Of a stretch of DNA of 9,568 nucleotides, positions 1 through 5,038 are shown in pieces. The translations under genes were made by a program, and so were the position numbers. Each line of letters opens with the position of its first letter. The stretch's first letter is position 1. The stretch lies in contig JAITOQ010000177.1 in the NCBI GenBank assembly GCA_031289865.1, forward strand, positions 1-9,568. The letters run 5' to 3'. Origin of the DNA: Clostridiales bacterium. GTDB lineage: Bacteria; Bacillota; Clostridia; Christensenellales; JAISNN01. The notes under the pieces were generated by a model, which saw only the letters and a program-made list of their open reading frames with translations, searched no databases and had not been told where the DNA came from.

Positions 1-56
1 CAATAGATTGTTATCTGATAAGTCCCGCAATCTTAACCGACACTTCAAAAACGAAC

Positions 57-85
57 TTCATATATCGTGTTGCAAGAGATATGAT
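57..85 (+). promoter_or_regulatory. Possible sigma-A promoter for comEC
   Basis: A TATGAT box (80-85) matches the -10 consensus at 5 of 6 positions. It lies 17 bp after TTCATA (57-62), a 4 of 6 match to the -35 consensus. Transcription would then start around 92, leaving a leader of only about 12 nt before GTG 104 and cutting into the likely ribosome site. The assignment is therefore weak. Confidence 0.25.
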
Positions 86-103
86 AAAAAGGTAGTGTTT
101 ACT

Positions 104-1627
104 GTGGCACGAAAGAAAACAAAGCTGTTTAATTTTCGCTTTTATGTTGCCGCCGCGCTTTTGACGGCGGCGGGGATTTTGTGCGCGGTTTATACGGAGC
201 TTTATATTTCGATTTTAATCGGGGCGGGGCTTACTGTTCTTTTGCTTTTTCTTAGGAAAAAGCGCGTGTTTTTTATAGGCTTTTTTGTCGTCGGAATGCT
301 GCTTACGACGATTCATATCGGAGTTTATAAGGCAAAGCCCGATATAGATATTTCATACGCATACATAGAGGGGACTGTGGACGAACTTGTCGTCGATACG
401 GGGTCGGACAAGATAAGCCTTTCTATAAACAACCTTGTACTTGACGGCGAAAAATTGTCGGGAAGGGCGTATGTTTCCGTGAGCAGAGAAGCCTTTACGG
501 AGGAGATAAGACAAGGCGATGCGGTCGCGTTTTACGGAAGTATAAAGAAATATTTTTTAAATCCGAAGCAATCTTTTTCTGTCGGATATTACCTAAAAAA
601 GCGTTACTATTCCGTCTCCGTTTTGACTGTAGTTTCCGTCGAGCGCGACGCGACCGCAAGGACGATCGGTGCGAGGTTCCGTCAAAAGGTCTATGAAACT
701 CTCCGCGAAAAGATGTCCGACGTCTCCGCGGGGACGGCTTACGCGCTCCTTTTCGGCGACTCCTCCGACATGACCGACGAGGCAAGCGCGGCGTATAAAG
801 ACGCGGGACTGTCGCATATATTCGCCGTGTCGGGCTTGCATTTCGGCTTTTTGTTCGCGCTCATAGTCTTTATTTTTGACAAGCTAAAGTTTAAAAAGCA
901 ACCCTACAGAGGGCTTGCAACGGCGGCTGTCTTTTTGTCGTTTGCCGCGCTTTGCGGTTTTTCCGCGTCGGTCACGCGTGCGCTCATTATGATTTCGGTG
1001 ATTTTGATTGCGGAGATATCGGGGCGTAAGTACGACAAACTAAACGCGCTTGCCTTTGCCGCGTTCGTCATCTTTTTAATCAATCCGTTATTTCTTTTGG
1101 ACGTCGGCTTTGAGTTGAGCTTTTCGGCGGTACTCGGAATAGTCTTGTTCGTTCCGATCCTAAATCGGTTTTTTGCATGGCTTTGTACGCGGAGGAAACT
1201 ACCGCTGTTGTTGGAAAAAACCGTTAAGAGGGTAGGCTCGTCGTTTTCCGTGACGCTTTCGGCGAATCTCTGTATCTTTCCGTTTTTGTGCAAATATTTC
1301 GGGGGAATGCCTATCGTCACGTTTTTATCAAATCAAGTTGCCGTTCCGATAATTTCGCTGCTGTTTCCGTTCTTACTCATAGTTTCGTTTTTGAGCGCGG
1401 CTCTTCCTTTTTTGACTCCGCTTTTGGGCCTTGCAAACGCCGTTTTGGGTGGGTTGACATCCGCGGTGGAGCTTTTAACTCAAAGTCAAACGTTCTTTTT
1501 GTCAGCAAAATTCGGAGCGGTTACGAGCGTACTTTTTTATTGCGTTTTGATTTATTTGTCGGATCTATACCTCGGAAAGAGGTTGTCGATAATGAAACGA
1601 ATGCGGCGAAAAAGAAGGGAAGAATGA
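104..1627 (+). CDS. comEC: ComEC/Rec2-family DNA-uptake channel, lacking the C-terminal metallo-beta-lactamase domain
   Basis: ComEC is the inner-membrane channel that passes single-stranded DNA into the cell during natural transformation. Counting from GTG 104, the 507-residue product has N-terminal TM segments (about 12-72), then a soluble OB-fold/DUF4131-like region (about 85-180). The polytopic Competence domain follows. Its signature segment GLSHIFAVSGLHFGFL lies at 235-250, GFSASVTRALIM at 285-296 and NPLFLLDVGFELSFSAVLGI at 327-346. The protein ends in a TM helix and a basic tail (about 470-507). B. subtilis ComEC is about 776 residues and carries a C-terminal metallo-beta-lactamase domain, which is absent here. 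The frame is open back to TTG 8, but GTG 104 gives a natural ARKKTKLF start ahead of the first TM helix and has an A/G-rich stretch (86-92) upstream. It is followed by holA, the usual Bacillota order. The family is secure. Whether this version still imports DNA is unknown. Confidence 0.9.
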   Translation: MARKKTKLFNFRFYVAAALLTAAGILCAVYTELYISILIGAGLTVLLLFLRKKRVFFIGFFVVGMLLTTIHIGVYKAKPDIDISYAYIEGTVDELVVDTGSDKISLSINNLVLDGEKLSGRAYVSVSREAFTEEIRQGDAVAFYGSIKKYFLNPKQSFSVGYYLKKRYYSVSVLTVVSVERDATARTIGARFRQKVYETLREKMSDVSAGTAYALLFGDSSDMTDEASAAYKDAGLSHIFAVSGLHFGFLFALIVFIFDKLKFKKQPYRGLATAAVFLSFAALCGFSASVTRALIMISVILIAEISGRKYDKLNALAFAAFVIFLINPLFLLDVGFELSFSAVLGIVLFVPILNRFFAWLCTRRKLPLLLEKTVKRVGSSFSVTLSANLCIFPFLCKYFGGMPIVTFLSNQVAVPIISLLFPFLLIVSFLSAALPFLTPLLGLANAVLGGLTSAVELLTQSQTFFLSAKFGAVTSVLFYCVLIYLSDLYLGKRLSIMKRMRRKRREE

Positions 1628-1679
1628 GGTCTGATTTTTTAGAGAAAAAAAGCCCTTTATATTTTACGAAAAAAAGCTC

Positions 1680-1708
1680 TTTACTAAAAGCTTCAAACGT
1701 GATATAAT
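1680..1708 (+). promoter_or_regulatory. Extended -10 sigma-A promoter for holA
   Basis: A perfect TATAAT (1703-1708) is preceded by TG at 1700-1701, giving the extended -10 form TGnTATAAT. A TTTACT -35 (1680-1685) sits exactly 17 bp upstream. It lies in the comEC-holA gap, about 75 bp before the chosen holA start, so holA can be transcribed independently of comEC. No terminator hairpin is visible between comEC and this promoter. The region just upstream carries two copies of an AAAAAAAGCYCTTTA motif (1645-1659 and 1669-1683), the second overlapping the -35. Confidence 0.75.
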
Positions 1709-1770
1709 AGAGTTGTAAATTAAAATTGTATTTTAAAAACAAAATTTTGCCGATTGCGATTCAAAGACAC

Positions 1771-1783
1771 GGAGAAAATTGTG
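1771..1783 (+). promoter_or_regulatory. Ribosome binding site that decides the holA start
   Basis: GGAG (1771-1774) lies 6 nt before GTG 1781. The longer in-frame start TTG 1754 has no purine-rich site upstream. GTG 1781 also puts the conserved PVYLL segment about 14 residues from the N-terminus, as in other HolA/YqeN proteins. Confidence 0.75.
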
Positions 1784-2737
1784 ATAAACGCGATAGAATT
1801 TGATAAAAACGACCCTTGTCCCGTCTATCTTTTGCGCGGAGGCTGCGCTTATCTAAAGGACGGCGTAATAGGCGCGTTAAAGAGCTTGATACCCGAAGAC
1901 ATGACGGAGGTGGATTACCTTCGGTTTGACGACGAAGCAAAGATACCCGAACTGCTTGCGGCGGCGGACACGTTTTCGTTTTTAGGCGGGAAAAAATTGA
2001 TTGTCTACAAGGCTCCGTCCCTTTCAAAGCTCGCGGAAGCTGACAAAGCCTCGCTCCTTGCGTATTGCAAAAACCCTTGCGACGGGACTATTCTCGTTAT
2101 AGACGACGAAGGACAAATCTTTAAGTTTCTCGAAAAGCACGCGGAGATTATTCATTGCGAGCCGCCGAACGAGGCTTTTGTCCAAAGGTGGTTAAAAAAT
2201 CTCTTGACGGCAAAGGGGTGCGGGATAGAATCCTCCGCTCTCGATACTCTCATCCGTTATGCGGGCGCGGACATGACGCGCTTAAATATCGAGGCGGCAA
2301 AGCTTGCCGCGTTTGCGGACGGACGCGAAATTCGTTTCGCCGACGTCGCGGCTTGCGTCGTTCCCGAAACGGAAATGCAAGTATTTGAGCTGACCGATTC
2401 GCTATCGCGCCGTGACAGCAAAAATTCCGTGCGGATCTATAACGCGTTACTCGATAGAGGAGAGGCGCCCGCGTTTTTGCTGTCGATAATCACAAATCAA
2501 TTCAGACGCATTCTTCATACAATGCTCTCCGACCTCACGGACGCGGAGCTTGCCGTGTTTTTTAAGATAAAGGAATATCCTATCGTCTTAGCGCGGAGAA
2601 CGTCAAAAAACTTCACCAAGCTAAAAATAAAAAAAATCGTCGACCAACTCACTCTTTCCGAATACCTCTTTAAAAGCGGTGCCGTCGGCGAAAAAGCCGC
2701 GCTCGAAATGGCGTTTGCATATTTGCTGTGCGCTTAA
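1781..2737 (+). CDS. holA: DNA polymerase III subunit delta
   Basis: HolA (delta; YqeN in B. subtilis) is the clamp-loader subunit that opens the beta sliding clamp so the loader can place it on primed DNA. It acts in the cytoplasm at the replication fork. The 318-residue product has the usual length and order of parts. An N-terminal AAA+-like domain begins PVYLLRGGCAYL (14-25) and continues with FSFLGGKKLIVYKAP (65-79). The middle contains DMTRLNIEAAKLAAF (164-178) and VFELTDSLSRRD (201-212). The C-terminal helical collar domain includes NQFRRILHTML (239-249). Like other delta subunits it has no Walker A motif, as expected for a non-ATPase member. It is downstream of comEC but has its own promoter. 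Its TAA stop overlaps the first repeat unit of the following spacer, which is unusual. Confidence 0.92.
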   Translation: MINAIEFDKNDPCPVYLLRGGCAYLKDGVIGALKSLIPEDMTEVDYLRFDDEAKIPELLAAADTFSFLGGKKLIVYKAPSLSKLAEADKASLLAYCKNPCDGTILVIDDEGQIFKFLEKHAEIIHCEPPNEAFVQRWLKNLLTAKGCGIESSALDTLIRYAGADMTRLNIEAAKLAAFADGREIRFADVAACVVPETEMQVFELTDSLSRRDSKNSVRIYNALLDRGEAPAFLLSIITNQFRRILHTMLSDLTDAELAVFFKIKEYPIVLARRTSKNFTKLKIKKIVDQLTLSEYLFKSGAVGEKAALEMAFAYLLCA

Positions 2738-2758
2738 TGCAAATGCAGAATGCAAAAT
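2736..2758 (+). repeat. AATGCAN heptamer array overlapping the holA stop
   Basis: The units are AATGCA (one base short), AATGCAG, AATGCAA and a partial AAT. The first unit begins inside the TAA stop codon of holA. The sequence is the left arm of the composite element. Confidence 0.7.
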
Positions 2759-2788
2759 AGCGGATTTAAGAGAAAAGTCGTTGTCCTA

Positions 2789-2827
2789 TTGTAGGGGCGA
2801 CCGCCCTCGGTCGCCCGTAATCCGAAT
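2789..2827 (+). repeat. GTAGGGG hairpin module, copy 1
   Basis: A perfect 9-bp GC-rich stem (2795-2803 with 2808-2816) closes on a 4-nt loop, CCCT. It is flanked by TTGTAG on the left and GTAATCCGAAT on the right. A second copy with the same flanks and a different, still paired, stem lies at 7693-7730 on the other strand. No T run follows the stem, so it is not a standard intrinsic terminator of holA. It resembles REP-type palindromic repeats. Confidence 0.75.
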
Positions 2828-2835
2828 CATAAAGT

Positions 2836-2872
2836 AGGCGTCATTCTGAGCGGATGCGAAGAATCTCAAACG
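2836..2872 (+). repeat. TAGGYGTCATTCTGAGC module, copy 1
   Basis: The module reads TAGGCGTCATTCTGAGC, then GGAT, then GCGAAGAATCTCAAACG. Its ends ATTCT and AGAAT pair. Inside them, GAGC faces GCGA, giving two adjacent G.A oppositions followed by two G-C pairs. The same arrangement with another loop recurs at 4943-4977. The module has no reading frame of its own. Confidence 0.7.
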
Positions 2873-2900
2873 ATTTCCCCGAATCATATCTCTTATTATC

Positions 2901-2928
2901 ATTCATTCTGCATTCTGCATTTTGCATT
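2901..2928 (-). repeat. Inverted AATGCAN heptamer array before the membrane-protein gene
   Basis: Read on the - strand it is AATGCAA, AATGCAG, AATGCAG and a degenerate AATGAAT. It mirrors the array at 2736-2758 and forms the right arm of the composite element. If translated in the frame of the next gene it gives a spurious SFILHSAFCI stretch. Confidence 0.7.
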
Positions 2929-2945
2929 AAAAAGTTAGTTGTAAA

Positions 2946-2961
2946 AAGGAAAAAAGCCATG
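2946..2961 (+). promoter_or_regulatory. Ribosome binding site that decides the start at ATG 2959
   Basis: AAGGA (2946-2950) lies 8 nt before ATG 2959. The open frame continues upstream to 2854, but that extension is made of the intergenic repeat modules, so ATG 2959 is the better start. Confidence 0.7.
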
Positions 2962-3528
2962 ACAATCTCCCTCATAATCCGAAAAATAAAAAAAATCCCG
3001 CAGCCGATTATCATGGTTGCGTTTGTGATTTCCGTGTTTTTCGGGACGTTTTTTGAACAACGCGCCGCCGCATATTCTTTTGCGGTAACGACTGAAGTTT
3101 CGGGCTTTATTTCGCTCATGGACGGGGTCGGGGTCTATGTCTACATGGCTTTTTCCGCGCTTCTTTCGGCGGCGTTTATCTATTTTATCGGGCGGGCTTT
3201 CGTTACGGTTTCCGCGTACCGATTCGGGATCTCCGTAGATCGAAAAGAGGCGGGTCTATACCTCGTTATTTTTGCGTCGGCGGCAAATATTTTGTGCGGA
3301 TTTTTCGGGCTGTTGTTTATTGCGTTTCCGTATATTTTTATCAATTTTACGATGATTATTCGGTTTGCGGTTATGACCGTCGGATACTTGTTTTTTATCC
3401 GTTTTTACATTGGCGAATACATTCCCAAAAAATATGCGCTGCCGTATTTTAAAGGGCTTGCGCTCATATATTTTGTAGTGAATATCGGTTATTTTTTGGT
3501 CAATTTGATTGTAGGAGGCGTACTGTGA
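2959..3528 (+). CDS. Multi-pass membrane protein of unknown function (five predicted TM segments)
   Basis: I do not recognise this 189-residue protein. After a short basic N-terminus (MTISLIIRKIKK) it shows hydrophobic segments at about 16-33, 57-81, 98-123, 125-149 and 164-187. A polar stretch, RFGISVDRKEAG, lies between the second and third. There is no nucleotide-binding motif, cysteine pair or obvious catalytic residue set. The overall look, compact and rich in Phe and Ile with short loops, would fit a small YIP1-like or accessory membrane protein, but that is only a resemblance. Its TGA stop overlaps the GTG start of the following peptidase by 4 nt (GTGA), so the two are almost certainly co-translated. 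A partner or membrane-anchoring role for the peptidase is a reasonable inference. Confidence 0.8.
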   Translation: MTISLIIRKIKKIPQPIIMVAFVISVFFGTFFEQRAAAYSFAVTTEVSGFISLMDGVGVYVYMAFSALLSAAFIYFIGRAFVTVSAYRFGISVDRKEAGLYLVIFASAANILCGFFGLLFIAFPYIFINFTMIIRFAVMTVGYLFFIRFYIGEYIPKKYALPYFKGLALIYFVVNIGYFLVNLIVGGVL

Positions 3529-4856
3529 AAAAGATTGCGCGTATGTTTCTTATACTGTTTACGGCGGCTGCCGCTTTCCTTTTGTTTCCGTTCGGACGTG
3601 CGGTTTCCGCTGCGGAATTTGTCGGCGGTTCGAATGCGGAGCAGAGTATCAGCTACAAATTCCTCGTCGATTTTGTCACACAGCATTCTGCGCGGACGGC
3701 GGGAACGAAAGAGTGTGACGAGGCGGCAAGCTATATCGTGGATTTTTTTCAAGACAGAGGCGTATTCGCCGACGCGGAAAACGATTTAAACCATACTTTG
3801 ACCGATTACACGCCGTATTCGTTTGAAAACAAAGCCTTAGTAACCGACATGGGGGAAATGCCTTTTACCTTTTATGCCGGCGAAACCTCGACGGAATTAA
3901 AATCAAAAAATATCGTCTATGTCAAAAAAGCCGCAAAGCCGAATCCCGAAAACAAACAAGTGATAGTAGGCGCGCATTACGACAACGGCGCGACGCTTAG
4001 TACGGGCGGTTCGTCGGTCGAGGGCGGCGAGGGCGCGTCGGATAACGGGAGCGGAATGGCTGTCTTTTTTTCGCTTGCGGTCGCTCTCCAAGGCGTCGAG
4101 CTTGAGTTTGACGTGGTTTTTGCCGCGTTTTCCGCGGAGGAATACGGTTTGGTCGGGAGCCGTTATTTTGTTTCAAATATGACGAAAGCCGAAAAGGAAA
4201 AAACCCTCCTCATGGTCAATTTGGACGTTGTGAGCGGCGGCGATTATCTCTATCTCTACACCGACGAGGTAAAGCGTATACACGGCGATTTTTTATTAGC
4301 CGCGGCAAAAAAGAGCGGAGTAGTCCTCAAAAGCGTTCCGAATTACAGAATTTTACCGTACAGCGACGGGTATTCGGGACTCCCGTATATGACATACGGC
4401 ATGATGAGCGACCACGCGCCGTTTTACCGAGAGGGCATAAACGTCGCGTCCTTTATGAGCGCGAATTTTGAAATAACCTCCTCGTTTGACCTTCGCGAAT
4501 CGGCAAGTCACCCGAATTTAGTCAACCAAAAAGAGGATACGCTTGAAAACTATATCGCGTATTACGGGACGACGGGCTACAAAAAAGCCGACGGAATCGT
4601 CTCGCTCCTATGCGCCGCGTTTATCGATACGGATTTTGTTTCGGCTATGGTAAAAAGCGCGGAGGCGCGTCCGTCTTTCGCGCTTTTTGATAACATAGCT
4701 TTTGTCATCTCGATTTACGCCGCCGCCGCACTGCTCCTCGCGGGCGGCGCATATCTCGTTTACGTCCGTCTAAAAAATCTCCCCGAACGCGAACTCGACC
4801 GCGACAACACCAAAAAAGCAGAGGACATTATAGTCTTTGAGGATTTTGGGATTTAG
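3525..4856 (+). CDS. Secreted, membrane-anchored M28-family zinc peptidase
   Basis: M28 enzymes are di-zinc aminopeptidases or carboxypeptidases. The 443-residue product starts with a signal peptide: KK, a hydrophobic core at about 7-22, then AVSAAE near 26-31. A catalytic domain follows with all expected residues. These are H151 in GAHYDNG, D173 in GASDNGSG, the E205-E206 pair in FSAEEYG, D234 in MVNLDVVSG, and H329 in SASHPN just ahead of an EDT motif (337-339). SDHAPF (295-300) is also typical. By homology H151, D173, E206, D234 and H329 bind zinc and E205 is the general base. A hydrophobic helix at about 391-415 and a charged tail suggest a C-terminal membrane anchor with the catalytic domain outside. 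The start is GTG 3525 with AGGAGG at 3513-3518, overlapping the upstream stop. The substrate cannot be told from sequence. Confidence 0.9.
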   Translation: MKKIARMFLILFTAAAAFLLFPFGRAVSAAEFVGGSNAEQSISYKFLVDFVTQHSARTAGTKECDEAASYIVDFFQDRGVFADAENDLNHTLTDYTPYSFENKALVTDMGEMPFTFYAGETSTELKSKNIVYVKKAAKPNPENKQVIVGAHYDNGATLSTGGSSVEGGEGASDNGSGMAVFFSLAVALQGVELEFDVVFAAFSAEEYGLVGSRYFVSNMTKAEKEKTLLMVNLDVVSGGDYLYLYTDEVKRIHGDFLLAAAKKSGVVLKSVPNYRILPYSDGYSGLPYMTYGMMSDHAPFYREGINVASFMSANFEITSSFDLRESASHPNLVNQKEDTLENYIAYYGTTGYKKADGIVSLLCAAFIDTDFVSAMVKSAEARPSFALFDNIAFVISIYAAAALLLAGGAYLVYVRLKNLPERELDRDNTKKAEDIIVFEDFGI

Positions 4857-4858
4857 AG

Positions 4859-4921
4859 AATGCAAAATGCAAAATGTAGAATGTATAATGTAGAATGTAT
4901 AATGCATAATGTATAATGCAG
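4859..4921 (+). repeat. Nine-unit AATGYAN heptamer array directly after the peptidase stop
   Basis: Nine uninterrupted 7-nt units start two bases after the TAG stop (4854-4856): AATGCAA twice, then AATGTAG, AATGTAT, AATGTAG, AATGTAT, AATGCAT, AATGTAT and AATGCAG. A degenerate AATTGCG follows. The invariant frame is AATG-Y-A-N. It is the same family as the arrays around the 2734-2930 element. Three antisense frame-reading units give the spurious 'IIHSTFCILHS'-type peptides. Confidence 0.85.
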
Positions 4922-4937
4922 AATTGCGGAATAAAAT

Positions 4938-4997
4938 AAAATAGGTGTCATTCTGAGCTTGCGAAGAATCTAAAACGTCAGATAGGCACCTATTTTT
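4938..4997. terminator. Bidirectional intrinsic terminator between convergent genes, with a repeat module in its loop
   Basis: AAAATAGGTG (4938-4947) and CACCTATTTT (4987-4996) form a perfect 10-bp stem. Read on the + strand the stem runs into TTTTTATAT. On the - strand it runs into TTTTATTTTATT. It can thus end the + strand peptidase operon and the - strand ABC gene. The stem is A/T-rich with only four G-C pairs, and its 39-nt loop holds the TCATTCTGAGC module, itself able to fold, so efficiency is uncertain. Confidence 0.6.
4943..4977 (+). repeat. TAGGYGTCATTCTGAGC module, copy 2
   Basis: The module reads TAGGTGTCATTCTGAGC, then TT, then GCGAAGAATCTAAAACG. It matches the copy at 2836-2872 apart from the loop (TT for GGAT) and two single-base changes. 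Its TAGGTG start doubles as part of the left arm of the terminator. Confidence 0.75.
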
Positions 4998-5004
4998 ATA
5001 TCCG

Positions 5005-5038
5005 TAATTTTCAACTTTCAACTTTCAATTTTCAACTT
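5005..5038 (-). repeat. 34-bp TTGAAAR heptamer repeat, copy 1, abutting the stop of the ABC gene
   Basis: Read on the - strand it is AAG, then TTGAAAA, TTGAAAG, TTGAAAG, TTGAAAA, then TTA. It begins at the base right after the TAG stop (5039-5041) of the ABC transporter gene. An identical 34-bp copy in the same orientation lies at 7759-7792. Confidence 0.85.

Larger units (their letters stand above)
2734..2930. repeat. 197-bp composite intergenic element with imperfect terminal inverted repeats
   Basis: The ends 2734-2758 and 2905-2930 are inverted copies of each other. Of about 25 positions, 24 pair, with one mismatch and one extra base. Both ends start with TTAA and are built of AATGCAN heptamers. 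Between them lie a GTAGGGG hairpin module (2789-2827) and a TCATTCTGAGC module (2836-2872). The layout resembles a small non-autonomous (MITE-like) element, but it has no coding capacity. The left end overlaps the holA stop codon, and the right end stops 28 bp before the next start codon. Its mobility is inference. The inverted repeat itself is read directly. Confidence 0.65.

Noticed and set aside
8..103. Longer comEC start at TTG 8
   Set aside because: The added 32 residues are polar, with no family resemblance and no ribosome site. GTG 104 places the first TM helix as expected.
495..1320. Several antisense open frames of 80-140 codons within comEC
   Set aside because: They are rich in Arg, Lys and Ser, lack ribosome sites, and are explained as shadows of the comEC frame. 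The same holds for the + strand frames inside the ABC gene (5522-7083).
1754..1780. Longer holA start at TTG 1754
   Set aside because: It has no ribosome site and adds nine residues not expected in the family. GGAG at 1771 points to GTG 1781.
2795..2816. The GC-rich hairpin after holA as an intrinsic terminator
   Set aside because: The stem is followed by GTAATCC with no T run, and the same module recurs between the two ABC genes without a T run in the transcript direction.
2854..2958. A 35-residue N-terminal extension of the membrane-protein gene back to 2854
   Set aside because: The extension is a translation of the TCATTCTGAGC module and the AATGCAN array. ATG 2959 has a good ribosome site and a natural start.
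4859..4921. CRISPR-like array
   Set aside because: The units are 7 nt with no spacers and no cas genes nearby.
4770..5021. An 83-codon open frame on the - strand across the peptidase 3' end
   Set aside because: It is made of translated heptamer arrays (HYTFYIIHSTFCILHS) and of antisense to the peptidase, with no ribosome site.
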